DNA from: Lyophyllum atratum
Taxonomy: Eukaryota; Basidiomycota; Agaricomycetes; Agaricales; Lyophyllaceae
Length of the DNA: 64,000 bases
Direction of reading: 5' to 3'
NCBI GenBank assembly: GCA_014905825.1
Contig: JACGCN010000009.1
Span: 620,001-684,000 of the forward strand
The translations under genes and the position numbers were made by a program. Shown here piece by piece: positions 33,627-45,958 of the stretch. Below the pieces are notes generated by a model. The model saw nothing but the letters and a program-made list of their open reading frames with translations, was not told the DNA's origin and searched no databases. Positions within the stretch are counted from its first letter, which is position 1, and each line of letters begins with the position of its first letter.

Positions 33627-35709
33627 TCATCCATCGTACGACATAGCATCCCTGTCCGAACTCATTACCCTTGCATATTCTAGTACAAGTCTATCCAAGC
33701 CATCCATTAGTCCCACATCAAATGCAAAAAACACCACGGCCTCACCTATATACATAAGCAGTCACATCCTCCTTCCTCCAGAACGATCTACTCCACGCCC
33801 GCCCATCGCCCGCAATCTTCGCCGCGAGGTCGCCATGACCGCCTTCGCCATACAGGCCCCCGCGGAAGAACGCCAGGGCATCGTACAGATCGGAATAATC
33901 GACTTGCACGGGGACGTAGTGGACCCACGGCTCTATACGGTCTTGAAACCTACGGAAAGGTTAGTGGGCGAGCAGGAGAATGGTATTTGGGACTGACCAT
34001 TCGGGGTATACGGTGGCCTTGAAGATCAGTGAATTGGTTGTTATCAGGCGCTTAAAACGACTGGACCACGCGTTCCCGTCGACCTGCACGTCGTGGGTTA
34101 GGCCGACGACAGCTTGAAAACAGATTTTTGCCACTCACGTCCATGATGTACTTGAAGTTCCCACTCTCCTTCCCGCCCTGGCGTTTCCTCCACTCATAGA
34201 GGCGCAATAGCTCCGGGCAGGTCTCCTCGTGGCACCCAACAGGCTCCCCAGCGAACGCAACGTCCGTCATAGCAGGATTGATCTTCGACCTCCGAATGTC
34301 CGTGCCTTCTCCGACACGCTTGTCTTTCGATAAGGGCGGTATCAAGACCTTAACCGTTCCATTAAGCCCATTGGTGTAATCAACAAGCCGAGTGCGCTGG
34401 GACATCCTCCACCGTGTATCCGGCGCATGCCACATCCCCGTATTGCTCCCCCGCCAATTCAGCCGCTCATCAAGCTTATGCTCCCACGTCGGATCATGGC
34501 TGCGTGGTAGAATGTCGTCCACCCATCCGGAGAGCGTCGGGATCTGGATGTCGTGGTGCATGGCGGTTGCGCAGTATGCGAATCGGGGAAGCATGAGTTC
34601 CGACGTCCCGGGCTTCTCGTGAATGAGGAATTCTCCGATCTGGTCGAAGAGGGTGGGATGTAGACATGGGTCCATGACTTTGCGGTGGTCGGCGATGAAG
34701 GTTTTCTTCGTGGGAGGGTTGGGTTTCGTCGCTTGACGGGCTGGTGATGTTGGGGAACACCCCGAGGGCCAACCAAGGGCTGGCCCACGGACAAGTTTCT
34801 CCATGTCCATGTCTGCGAAACATCTTAGATACGATGAAAAGCCGAAATAAATAGTCGTACGCACATGCTCCTCGGTCAGCAGCGTCCAAAGCTGCCTTCT
34901 TTACCTCATAGTCAGAGAACAAAGTCGGGTTGTCATGCGGCGAGATGACAGCGCGAAACGGTGGTAAATCATCCTGGACGTCCTTCAATATCTCTTTGAT
35001 CGACTTGGCGCCCCCAAGCAGCGCCTCAGGTGTCCAATCATTCGTACTGGGCGCAAACGAATACTTCAGTACCCCAAGGTCCCCAGTCACGTTCTTCCCA
35101 AAAGTGTACGTATCCGTATGCAACTCCTGTTTGCTCTGGAGCTGCTGCAGATCCAGAGGGCGGTAGCCCCAGAACGGCTCGAGGTCCCTCCATATCTGAT
35201 CGTACTCGTCAGGAAGCTGGACTTTGTGTTCTTCGACATAACGCCACCTGTACCAACTTAGCACCTCACCCTATGGACCGCAGAGCGCACACGACGCACC
35301 ACTTGTCAAAGCCCTTCGGTGGGCGCCTGTTGTACCGCTTCACATACTCCCGCACCGCCTCATCCAGCGTTTTGCTGGCCCCCGAGAGCTTGGACTCCCA
35401 TCGAGAGTTCGCCCGCTCAATCAGCTCGTATATCGGATGCCCACCGGCGGGGTTGACCTCCAGGATACCGTCCTCACGATACGTATGCGGCAGCAATTTC
35501 TCGGGTTTCGAGACAGGAGGTGTGCACTCCAGCAGCGATTTTGCGCTCCCTTGCGGAGTGGAGGCACCAGAGTGTAGTGGAACGTATTCGGTCGACTTTG
35601 CGTCCTTGAATATGGCCTGGCGGCAGTAGAAGAGGAGGGAGAATCCGAACGCGAGGAGCGGGACGAGAAGGAACCGCCGCCCGCGTGGGGACCCCAGGCC
35701 AGGCAGCAT
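33627..35709 (-). CDS. CAP10-like glycosyltransferase (GT90), type II membrane protein
   Basis: The N-terminus has a short cytoplasmic arginine tract and one TM helix ([16 protein letters not shown]), as in Golgi glycosyltransferases. The stem reads [18 protein letters not shown]. The GT90 domain shows [60 protein letters not shown] (the WRGs.TG nucleotide-sugar motif), [17 protein letters not shown] and [19 protein letters not shown]. The last intron (gtgagg...gatag) leads to a small exon ending [14 protein letters not shown], as usual in the family; reading through would stop early. Related proteins add xylose or other sugars to capsule or cell-surface glycans. About 600 residues. Confidence 0.88.
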
Positions 35710-36480
35710 CGGGGCGGGTGGGGAGGAGGAGGTGGTGGATGGCCTGAACGGCGTGCAGGGTCTTGGGGGCCGGGGCAGTGGTTTTGTTCTATCTCAGCTA
35801 CCCTGACGCATGTTGACAGATGGGGCATGTCATGGGATCATGGGATCATCCGCATTTGTGGGCGCACTGGGAGGCGAGGAAAAGATTTGCCATGTTTCAC
35901 GGCATTCTTCGCGGATTCGAACGCGTTTAGGGCTCGATTGAAGATGAATAGCATTCTGCTCGGTAGAAATGGCGAGGACGCGCAGGCATGCATCATAAAA
36001 TGAAGATCATCCATGATCCTGCTGTAAAAATCGGTAAACCAAATATGATCTGGTTTAGAAACTGATATGACTATACTCAGGCTGCCCTAGGTTTGGGCGC
36101 TGCTGAGAAAGAGAATGTCGTTGTGCCGGAGAACCGTTGGTGCTGTCGGTGGGTGTCGCGAAGACTCAGGGGCGCCGTGGTCAACAAATTGAAATTGAAA
36201 CATCCCTCGATCATGTGAAAGTCACGTGAGCGACTAGGCGCGTCTGCGACGCGACGCGTTGTAGCCGCGTAGAGCTTCCGACTCAGAATCAGAGAGTGCT
36301 GCTACACTTGAAATTCTCGCACTGCAACGTTGGCTCTCTCTCTTGAAGAAATATGTGAAATGTATATAATAGCTGTAATATAATTAGGCTGATAATTATA
36401 AGCAGCTTGCAACGAATTATAGGCTCTACACATCAATAGATGCCAAGAACCAGTGAACAATGACCAAGAACGCCTCATCA
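35710..36480. other. Intergenic: GT90 promoter side and tyrosinase 3' flank
   Basis: Contains a CpG-rich patch (about 36235-36265, gcgtctgcgacgcgacgcgt, including ACGCGT) and an AT-rich patch with a palindrome-like stretch (36370-36420). No gene seen. Confidence 0.45.
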
Positions 36481-37730
36481 TCAGCTATACTCAACACAAA
36501 TCCTATCCCCCGAAATGTCCATCACATCCCGAACAATGGCATTTTGCCCGACGCCCATGAGGTCCAGCTCGTAATCGAGAGTGGTCGCGACGAAGGGCGG
36601 GCTGACGGTGGTGTACCCCGAGATCGCGGTGAAGCGGGTGCTGGTGTCAAGGGATTGCCAGGTGGACCAGATGCGATCGCTGTGAGGCGGGGGATGGACG
36701 TTAGCTCATTGGGTTGTGGGTAGGAGGGGGGATAGGGTACGTACATCCAGGCGTGGTGGAGGAAGAATAGCGGGTCTAACAGGAAGGGATAGAGAGTTAG
36801 TGTAAGAGATACTGGAGATCTGGAAGTACCCACCGCCAGGGCTGGATGTCGGGTCGGCCATCTCGCCAGCGACAGCTAGCCGGACAGTCAGCGAATTAGC
36901 AAGCATAGAAACCTAAACCATATCAAAGACATACCTGAATGACCAGCGGCATGGGGTCCCGGAACCTTAGTCATGAACGTGTTCATATCATCGTACGTAG
37001 TAGCAGCTAACACTTTCTGAATGAAGTACGACCCAGCTCCGAGGGCGTTATTGATGCGTCTGGTCAGGCAATGGTTTGTGATGTTGTGCCCGGGGCCCAA
37101 GTGGAGGGTATAGTTTGCGAATGGACCGTCAGCGACGCAGTTGGAGGGAGCGACGCCGTTTCCACCGAACGCGTCGGGTTTGAGGAGGGGAGAGTTGATG
37201 TAGTTCGCGTCGTCCATGGTCTCGTTCCACCAGCTGAGGGAAAAGGTTTAACCGAAGCTATGTGATCAATAGTACTGGGTACGTACGGTTGTGCCCCGGT
37301 ATAGCCGCATTCGTTACGAAGAAGCTCCTCGTGGGCGCGTACGTACAGACGATGGAAAGCAAGGAATTGACCCTTACATTTCGTATTAGCGGTTGACAAT
37401 ACCGGGAATAAAGATGATGCGTACAACGTTGTGGATGGTTTCACTTTGTATCTGATGGATCGCCTGCATGTCGTCGAACCGTGTTACGGCTCCCGGGAGG
37501 CCAGTTTTACTAGGGAGGGTTTGGAGGCAGCGTTCAGCGGTGATGTACAGCTGCTGCTCGACGGTGGTGAGCTGACGCCTATGCAGCTCGGGTTAGCCCT
37601 AGCACACAAGATATAGGATCGGAGTGACGTGCCATTCCTTCCGCAACAGTTTAGTATCACTGGTACACGCTCCCAGCGCAGAGGTAGCAAAGAAGCCAAG
37701 AGTAAGGAGCGACGATAGCTTGTTCAGCAT
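36481..37730 (-). CDS. Secreted tyrosinase-domain copper enzyme
   Basis: Type-3 copper oxidase of the fungal tyrosinase / o-aminophenol oxidase-like group, about 300 residues, in seven or so exons. Signal peptide MLNKLSSLLTLGFFATSALG. Copper A region: GQFLAFHRLYVRAHEELLRN followed by ECGYTGAQP, plus an upstream His in QAIHQIQSETIHN. Copper B region: VPGPHAAGHSG and DPLFFLHHAWIDRIWSTWQ, with an intron inside W-I-D-R. It is short and lacks the C-terminal shielding domain of classic tyrosinases. The first intron uses a weak donor (CAC|gtcact), chosen because it gives RKEWHLTTVEQQLYI. A TATA box (catataaag, near 37787-37795) lies about 60 bp upstream. Likely oxidises secreted phenols. Confidence 0.88.
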
Positions 37731-38007
37731 TGGTGAAAAAAGACGGGTTGATAAGGAATGCTAGTATTCGTCGTTGATCATCGTCCTTTATATGAAAAGC
37801 AGTGTGCTAAAATAAGCGCAATAAGACTGAAACTCTTCGGGGGACATGGGGACAGGGCGACATTTGGATAATTAGCGGGGTGATCTGACCGTGAGCCAAG
37901 CGAGAGTGGAAGCGACTGTCGGAAGACGTTGAGAGTCGGTGGCGGTGCCGAATTTGGCCTCCACATGGACAACAGTTCGGCCCGAATAAGCTTGGATTCT
38001 GACGGGC
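37731..38007. promoter_or_regulatory. Divergent promoter, tyrosinase / F-box-like protein
   Basis: 277 bp between divergent start codons. The tyrosinase TATA box is the only clear element. Confidence 0.4.
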
Positions 38008-39094
38008 ATGATGTACATCCCACCAGAGCTTGTGCACGATATCATTTCTTTTGTCCTTGACCCCCCCGCCGTTGCCGCAGATGAGCGAGGCGTCTCTTTC
38101 AAACACGACTGGTCATCACTCGAAGCCCTCACTCTGACTTCCAAAGCCTACCGAACTCTGGCGTTGAACGCGTGGTTTCGCACTCTCTTCATCAAGGTGC
38201 CGTCGGACATCCATGTCCTGCAGGCTATGTTTCCTGATGTTGCTGGCGCAATAAAGTGAGTCGGAAACTACTTCAGCGCCTGTCGTTGAACGTTGATTCC
38301 TAATCCTCGCAGACAGCTTCACTGCGTGCAGACGCACACCAAAAGCACTTCCGTATGGAACCTACGCGGCCTCACGCACTTGTCCACAGTCCGACTTGAC
38401 TGGCTCTCTCCCTCCATGATGCCACACTATGGCTCGAAAGACCCGGCGGACCGACTTCCTTTCACGAACGTCTCATCCTCAGTCACTGAACTCGATATTC
38501 GAGGCCTGCCATGGCCATCACCAATGGTCTTCCATAATATACACAACATCCTCCCAGACCTCAACATACTGCGCCTTCGACAGGAAAGGATATGGTGCGG
38601 GCTGTGCCATACATGTTCCGTCGCTAGATTCACCTCTCCAGGACCGGAGGAGATTATCTATAAGGGAGGAGGTGGCTTGCCGGTGCGTTTGCACTTCTAC
38701 TTGTCTGTATGATATCTCATGAGGTTCCTAGATGCACTATGCGCGGGCCTTCGGCTCCCTACAGCACCTTCACACCGTCACCATCACCATAGCCGATTTC
38801 GGCGGGGGGAAAACGACACTTCAGGACGGCGAGGAACACAACCCGTACCTTTGGGCGGGCGAGTGCGACCGTTGTATGGAGATAATGTACGAAGACGATG
38901 TCTTCCGAGACGAGTGGGTCGCGAGGAAGAAGGGCCTAGCGAGCACAGACAAGGAGCCGCATCGTAGTACGTATGTCGCACCGCCCGCGCTGAAGAGGGT
39001 TGAGTGGAGATTCTGGAGGAGTGAAGGCTCGGAGGAGATGGATGTACAGGAAAGTGAAGACGAGTTGAGCGAGACTAGCGAGGAATCTAGTTGA
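38008..39094 (+). CDS. F-box-like hypothetical protein
   Basis: Three exons (38008-38255, about 38312-38683, 38732-39094) give about 326 residues. The N-terminus MMYIPPELVHDIISFVLDPP followed by SLEALTLTSKAYRTLALNAW has the layout of an F-box in the large agaricomycete F-box-like family. A CGLC..C cluster (IWCGLCHTC) and a CDRC are present, so a zinc site is possible. The C-terminus is acidic (QESEDELSETSEESS). No enzymatic motif. Not related in detail to the four-copy F-box family here. Confidence 0.7.
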
Positions 39095-39971
39095 TCTTGA
39101 AGTACGTCTCCATTCAGAGTTATCCTTTGAAGCAATATCAAGTCATCTCCCGTTAGACATAGAATCTCTTGCCTTCGTATGCCTCCTGGCGTGGACAGTG
39201 TCCGCACGCGATCACATTGGTTCAGTTGAGGCTTCACTCGCATATAAGCGACCGTTACAAATCACCAGTCACATTATCGGTCCCTCATGGACTTTTCCCC
39301 CAATCCACGCTTATCGCTTCACATGGGCAATTGTATGCACACCTGGCCCAGCACTGCGATGAATTGGCATCTCGTAATCAGTCTTCCGCTTGCATCATGA
39401 GAAGGCGCTATAGATTCAACGAGTCGCGCCATTCCATTCCGCCTTATAAGTCGCGAGAATAGTGGTGAAGACTCGGAGATAATTCATTACAACCCTTCGT
39501 CGAAATTTTAGCATCCACTAGCCCCAACGCATGCCGACTATTTTCCCTTCACAACCCGCATCATAGTTTTCTCGGTGCATACGTGTATGTCGTTCAAAAC
39601 CCAGGCTTCTTCCTATTTCTTGACATTCTGGTCAGCAGTCACCACCCCATTCGTGGAGCACGCCATCTATGTTGAGGACAAATCCACACCCGGAAGTCCG
39701 AATTTTGTTGCTCCGCGTATTCGCCGAGTCCGCAGTGACCATGGATCACTTCGGTTCATACATACTCACCGTACAGCGCATCGTCCTTCCTTTGATCTCA
39801 TCCGTCCGATCACTGGGCTCTACATACGACCGCGGGTCACATGCACATGGCGTACCGAGGATCGAATACCCATATCAGGCAAAAGTCTGTCCATGTTTCC
39901 ATGCATAAAAGAGCAATGCATTCTATGGCTCTACTCTTAGCCGAGCCTCCTCACTCCCCCGTTACGGTACC
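39095..39971. other. Intergenic region upstream of the second lactonase
   Basis: About 880 bp; open frames are short and unconvincing. Nothing recognised. Confidence 0.45.
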
Positions 39972-41232
39972 ATGGTTGCGTTCACCATCCTCGCGGGCGG
40001 TTATGACGTCTTCGTCGCGACGTATCTCTTCAACTCTGCAACCTCCTCACTCACACTTGTCAGCAAGTCGCCCACCGGCCCGTCACCGTCATGGCTGTCC
40101 TTACACCCCACGAACAGGAGCGTCCTGTAGTGCGTTTCTATTTCTTCCTGCTTTATATCGGCATATCTCTGAACTGCGAACAGTGCTGTAAACGAAGTGT
40201 CCGCCGGCGCGCTCCAGTCTTTCGTCGTGAGCCCCGTCGGCACCCTCTCACCTACGGACTCCGTCAGTTCCGGGGGCGACAGCCCCGCCTTCGCCACCGC
40301 CCTCTCCACCGGCGCCGTCGCCGTCTTCAACTACGGCTCGGGGAATGGACGCATCGTACCAACGACCTCCAGCCCGACCACCTTTGACGACTCCGCACCG
40401 GTGATAAGCTTCCCGCAACCGCAGGCACCGAGCGTCTCCCACCCGCATATGGCGCTGGAGCATGGGAAGGAGATCCTCGTTCCTGATCTGGTGAGAGTCC
40501 GACTTCGCTGGGCCTGTTCACTGTAGCTGAGATTATCTGGGAACGTAGGGTGGCGACACGATCTGGCGTCTTGCGCGTGCGTCTGCCTCGGGCGACTACC
40601 AGATCCAAGGTTCCATTCCCCAACCGAAGGGCAGCGGACCCCGCCATATCGCCATTGCCAGTACGCACAACTAATTCCCTTCCTCTCAAACATCATACCG
40701 CTAAACTAACATGGTTCCCCCACCAGACAACCGCCTCTTCGTCCTGCACGAGCTATCCTCCACCCTATCCGTCCAGACCCTCCCCTCCTTCCCCAACGGC
40801 ACCTCCACCCTCCTCGCCACCTCCTCCATCGTCCCCCCCAACCCGCCCTCCGGCGCCGTCTTCGGCGCAGCCGAGATCCTCATCCCCCCTCCCACCAAGG
40901 CGTTCCCCACGCAGTACATCTACGTGTCCAACCGGAATATTGGCGCGCAGGACCCGCGCGGGGACACTATCGCGATCTTCGAGCATGTGGGGGTGGGCAC
41001 GAGCAGCGAGGGGCTGAGGCTTGTTAATCAGGTGTATACGGGGATTGACCAGCCGAGGGGGATGGCGTTTGGGCCGGCGGATGGGAGGGGCGGGGAGGGG
41101 TATTTGGTTGTGGCGGGGGTGGCGGGAGGGGCGGGGACGAAGGTGTTTAGGAGGACGGAGGGGGGGAAGGGGTTGCAGGTTGTGGCGACGAATTTGGATG
41201 TGCCGACGAGGACGTCGTTTGTCTGGCTTTGA
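39972..41232 (+). CDS. Lactonase-family beta-propeller (6-phosphogluconolactonase-like)
   Basis: Lactonase fold (seven-bladed propeller) protein of about 360 residues. Start MVAFTILAGGYDVFVATYLF; then PSPSWLSLHPTNRSVLYAVN across intron 1, SGGDSPAFATALSTGAVAVF, SVSHPHMALEHGKEILVPDL, GSGPRHIAIANNRLFVLHEL and PTQYIYVSNRNIGAQDPRGD. These GGDSP, PHPH and RHIA blade motifs mark the bacterial/fungal 6-phosphogluconolactonase-like group, distinct from the muconate-cyclase-like gene at 13.9 kb. No signal peptide. Introns are short (three seen). The 3' part is very G-rich on the plus strand. The physiological substrate is unknown. Confidence 0.83.
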
Positions 41233-41697
41233 GGTGTGTATCGAGGGAATGTATTAAGCGTGTTCTGGAAGTTGTGTTGGTTGCACCGGTGCAACAGGTG
41301 AAGTTAGCAGGGGGTTGCTGCTTGATTTAAATATACATGAGGATAACCCGTACACCGGAAGCAAATCTCGATCTTCCTGGGGGGGAAATGCAAAGATAAT
41401 TGAGAAGATATCACATTGCTCAAAGAATATTCAAGGGATATTGAAGATTTGGGTTAATCTTCCAATATTTCTCGAATCCTTTTATGGCAGCTACCGTCAT
41501 GGTTCTTTGTTTCCAGTGATATGAAAGTTGTTGAGCAAGGTGCTGGTGCGGAGAAGGCCTGAACAGTGAAGACTCAGAAGACTCAGAGTCGTGAATTCGA
41601 ACCTCATAACAGATCAGGTGATTTTCAACAATGACAGCTCCCTACGGCTGTTCGGCCACTATGCCACATACTTCCCCTTCAAGTCGTCCAGAAGATT
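41233..41697. other. Promoter region of F-box copy 4
   Basis: The last 60 bp (around 41640-41697) resemble the upstream flanks of F-box copies 1-3 (catact...cttcaagtcgtccagaagattATGG), so the duplicated block includes the proximal promoter. The rest holds nothing recognised. Confidence 0.55.
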
Positions 41698-43413
41698 ATG
41701 GCAGAGATTAACGGTGCGATACACGATGCCTTTGTACCGAACGAGAGCTGGTGACCAAGTGGGTTAATCACAGCATTCAGCACACAAGACGCCATCGATA
41801 TCGCCCAGAACCAGATCGATCAGCAGGTTGCAACCCTCCTCGACATGGTCCGCATCCTGAGACAACGACGAAATGCCCTTTCTCTCGTGTCTTGGTTACC
41901 AGCCGAGATTCTGTGTAGGATTTTCGAAATTGCCCGCGACCAGGATGAGATGCATCACGCCAGCCCGCGGATGTGTATATCTATCTCTCAAGTCTGTTCT
42001 GCGTGGCGAAACACTGCGATGCATTTCCAGGGCATGTGGAATTTCATTCATTATAACTACAACCTAGAGTGGGTGAGGGAGCTCCTGGTCCGGTCGGGGA
42101 CAGGCCCACTCCGAGTGGATCTGGACGCTGAAGCCAACGAAAGTATGGTTCCATTGGTTTTTTCAGATGCTGCGAGCAAACGATTTCAGGAGCTCACTTT
42201 GTGGGGCTTGTCACCTCTCGAATTCGAGACGCGTTGCAGTAGCATATTTGGAGGCCATGCCCCGCTGTTGGAGACCTTACACATTTCATTCGATCCCGAT
42301 GATAACTCCATCATGCGCGAAAGGTTATTCTCGGAGGGAACCCCGCGTCTGCGCGACTTGACCCTGCGAAACTGCCCCTTGCCTTGGAATTCGCCGATGC
42401 TCAAGGGTCCCCTGACCCATCTGATACTTGAGCTCCCTATCGGAGCAGCTGCGATGACATGGACTATGAGCCAACTCACAGCCGTTTTGCAAAATCTGCC
42501 AGCCTTAAGGGAGCTCGTCCTGTGCCATGTCTTGGCCCCCACTGAGACCTCAACCACTCCTGTCGCTCTGCTGCGGCGGAACATCCCCCTCCTATACCTT
42601 GAAGATCTTGCTATCATTGCAGACACTTTCCCCCAGTGCACCTACCTGCTGGATAGGCTTTCCCTAAGGCCCACACCGTTTATTCGCCTCGACGGCTCGT
42701 TTAACGAGTCTCAGAGTTGGACACTTCAATCATTTGTCGACTCACTTTCCTCCATTCGCGACATGCTACAGGTACAGCATAGCGTAGATGCGGACCCTTC
42801 TCCCGGGCCACTCCGCACAGCATCTTTGACCTCTGATTACGCTTATCATCTGGCATTTGCCGCCTGGAGCAACGTAGAGCCAATACCTCATCTATACGGA
42901 AAGCCGGTCATAAAACTGTCGCTCCCGGGGCGTGCACAAGACGTTCTAGCGATATCGGGCCTGATGGCCGGGCTTCCTCTGCGAGGACTACAGAAGATCA
43001 TATTTCACCAGAATTTTCCGCGGGAGTGGTTGCAGGCGCTCGTTTCGCTAGAGCACGTCCACACCATCCGCATTACGAACCTCAGACAAGGAAGTAATAT
43101 CCTCAAGTGGCTTGCACACAAAAGTCCGGCTCCATTGCCTCAATTCCCATTCCACGCTTTATCAAGGCTGGAGATGATCTCATGCACTTTCAACTCGAGT
43201 CCTGGTACCGTTGAATCCGGATTTGCATGGCTGCAGACCGCGTTGAGCAGGCGACATAGGCACGGACACAGGATTGCCGTGCTTTATCTCAACGAGTGTG
43301 ACTTGAAGGAAGACCAGCTACTAGAACTTGGGCAATTTGTGGGGAGAATCATTTGCGAACCATGGTTGAATACCGCTGTTCCACGGTATGATTCGGATGC
43401 AAGTGACGACTGA
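41698..43413 (+). CDS. F-box protein, paralogue 4 (inverted, distant copy)
   Basis: Exon 1 (41698-41713, MAEIN plus one base), 60-bp intron, exon 2 (41774-43413): 551 residues. F-box LPAEILCRIFEIARDQDEMH, then the leucine-rich region and the RHRHGHRIAVLYLNECDLKE block of the family; the C-terminus is acidic (YDSDASDD). It lies about 31 kb from the array on the other strand. Its 3' flank (gacattctc, gtgagagga on the minus sense) is closest to that of copy 2, suggesting a shared origin of those two. Confidence 0.87.
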
Positions 43414-45537
43414 GGCGGCAGGTCTGCCAGTGAACAGGTTTGCGAGAATACAAATGGGCCGAGGAGCATTCATTGTCCCCAAAGATACATAGTTTAACTA
43501 CATGGTAATGGCCTCCTCTCACTCATTGAGAATGTCAGGTTTCCTTTCTACCAGTATAGTCGGAACTCGATCTGAACGGCGCCGCTGCTGATTCTAAATT
43601 CCGGAAGGCTTATTTGTGCATCATCAACACCATATATCCCAGCCTTCGAAAAATAGCTTCCGCATCGAGAATGGAATGGGATCGATTGAAGGGAAAGAAA
43701 CAAATACGAAAGAATCTAAACTAGTAATCTTGTCGTGTTAGCACAATCCTGATCGTGGGTTCAAGCTCAAGTCCTGCGCTAGGACTTCTCGACACACGTA
43801 CATGTCAATTTGTTTTTCTCTTAAGCTGGGGATTCTGGTATGATGTTTTATCCTATTCCATTCAGTCCACGACAAACGCGTCGTCAACGGAGGTAGCCAA
43901 GTTAGGTAGCCGTGATCTTTGTATCTATTTGTCCAGTAGTGCATCAACTCTATTTTTAAACGCGTCAGAGTACTTCAACCGCCTCGGGTACTACTACTCG
44001 CCTACTTCCCCATATACAACAATGACTCTCATACTTCAATGGTTGGACCATGGAAAATTACCTTGTTGAAACGCACTCTCGCCACAATAAAGGCAGCCAA
44101 AGTCAGGCTTCATGCCGAATCGGACTCGGGGAACCAAACCATTTCGGGACCAATCATCGTCGCACGTACCGTCAAAAACGAGAGACTATATCAGCATATC
44201 TCGCTTTCCGTCCAGGCCAGATCTCTACACACGCTTCCACCGCCTACGGCGGACTATATCATCTTTCGTTGCCAACTCACGCGCTTCCTTGGGATCTGCC
44301 GCATCGTGCGCGTTCTTCCTGATTACACTTGTGCGCATCTGCACACTCTGACTCGCTTTTCCTGGGGAACGAAACATGTATACCCGCTTATATCAATGTC
44401 TCGATGCACTCTGGCTTGGCAGCCGAACTGCCGTTGAAAGGAGGAACATACGAGCCTGCAGCTGTGCCTGCATCTCTGGATGTCAAGTCAAAGAGCGGTT
44501 CATGCGCCGCATTGGCTCCCTTCGGCGACTTACGGCCGAGCGTGCTGCTGTCGATGTATTCAGCCCAATCCTCTTCTTCACTTTTCTCCTCGTACTGTGC
44601 AAGCTATATATATACCCTGTGCGAAGACGGCTTATTCGCGCAGTCAATCTCAGCCTTAGGTGATAGTATTCCGTACTTTTACAGTCAACATTACCCTTGC
44701 GCTTCCCATGTCGGCTATATACAATGCGCCATCGATCGCAGGCCCCTTCCCTCAGTGTGTTTATCGCGTGCCAGTGAGTACCTGTGGCGACCTCGATCTG
44801 AGCCGCCGATGCCATTTGGTGGACTCACAATCCGAGTCCTCGTTTTCAGACGAATCCATGACTGTGCAGCAGACGACTTCCAAGTTTTCTCTCACCTAAG
44901 TACTTCGAATCCGTCAATCTTACGCACCTTCATCTTCATCTGCTTAGTGGCGGAGCAGGGAAAGATTGCAGGAACAACAATGAAAACGATAGCAGGTCGA
45001 TCTATCACCCTGCATGATGATGATGGCGATTCGTGTGAACGCCTATCCTCTGCGACAGGTGCGCGATGTATCATTCCAACATCTTCCTCAACATGCCTCA
45101 GAAGCTCCTGTAGAGCTGTCCCTAGGTCACTTGCCTTAGGATTCCAACAGCATCCTTTCCCGGATGTCAATTCCTTGTTCTAGGCTTCTATTCGCAACCA
45201 CGTTTCTCTGTTTTCTGCGATCATTGTTAAAGACTTATGTACCTGATCTTGACACCTATAGGTGGAACCCTATTGGCAGTCCGACTAGTCTTCCCTGACA
45301 GACATGAAGTTTTGATACCGACTTGGGTGGTGTTTTCAGTTCGATGCTAGATCTGTCGGGGCCCGACGTCTCGCTCTTTGTCCATTTGCTACGTGCTGGC
45401 CACTTATCACCCACAGTTACGTTCTCCCTACTATTGGCTACTGTCATGTCACTCTGTGGCCGACGGAATATAGAAGTAAGGATAAAGAGCTTCGTCCCGT
45501 TCAAAAAACTACCTTCCTGGCAAACTAACCATACACA
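43414..45537. other. 2.1-kb region with traces of a third small secreted protein gene
   Basis: Starts with the F-box copy 4 3' flank. A 284-codon plus-strand frame at 44329-45183 has no family features. Within it, in another frame, 44659-44771 resembles the small secreted proteins (listed separately). Confidence 0.45.
44659..44771 (+). pseudogene. Possible decayed relative of the six-cysteine secreted proteins
   Basis: Reads RTFTVNITLALPMSAIYNAP then SIAGPFPQCVYR, followed by gtgagt. This parallels RTLTLTRYS...YDSPPISGFSPYCVYR|gtgagt of the protein at 47.4 kb. No matching signal-peptide exon or cysteine-rich last exon could be joined in frame. Weak but positional and splice agreement make chance unlikely. 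Confidence 0.4.
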
Positions 45538-45958
45538 ATGTTCTTCCGCACTTCTGCTGCCACCGCAGCCCTTGCCCTCTCTGTCGCTTCACTTTTTGGA
45601 AGCGCTGCTGCAGTAACTTGTGCCGTATGCCCTTCGTCGATCTTCTACGCGGGACTTACTCGCTCCCTGACATTTACGTTGCAATCGGGTGGTGGTAGTA
45701 CCGTGCAATGCAAGTAAGTCGTCCACGGGTCGCACTTTCATAACGAGTGAGAACCCTGATACATTCGCAAATAGCTATGGCAGTCCACCCATCTCAGGCT
45801 TTTCTCCTTACTGCCTCTATGGTGTACGTAGTTCTCTCCGATTTGTGTAGTTTTCCTTTTGACTCCGTAGCTAGAACTCCAATGGGGCCCTTATTTTGAC
45901 CAATACTGGTGGATCATGCCCTAGTCCTGTGTCTCTGACTTCCAGGATAACATGTTAA
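45538..45958 (+). CDS. Small secreted six-cysteine protein 1
   Basis: Exons 45538-45713, 45775-45823 and 45875-45958 give 102 residues. Signal peptide MFFRTSAATAALALSVASLF (cleavage after GSAAA). The mature part of about 77 residues has six cysteines: VTCAVCPSS, STVQCNYGSPPISG, SPYCLYG, GGSCPSP and a C-terminal ITC, where the last residue is Cys. No known domain recognised; size, secretion and cysteines are those of effector-like or surface proteins of basidiomycetes. A paralogue with identical exon lengths for exons 1 and 2 is at 47413. Confidence 0.83.

Noticed and set aside
36235..36265. CpG-rich patch with an ACGCGT core as a possible cell-cycle box
   Set aside because: A single short match without positional or comparative support.
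44329..45183. 284-codon plus-strand frame
   Set aside because: No domain, signal peptide or codon support; the small-secreted-protein-like stretch lies in a different frame within it.
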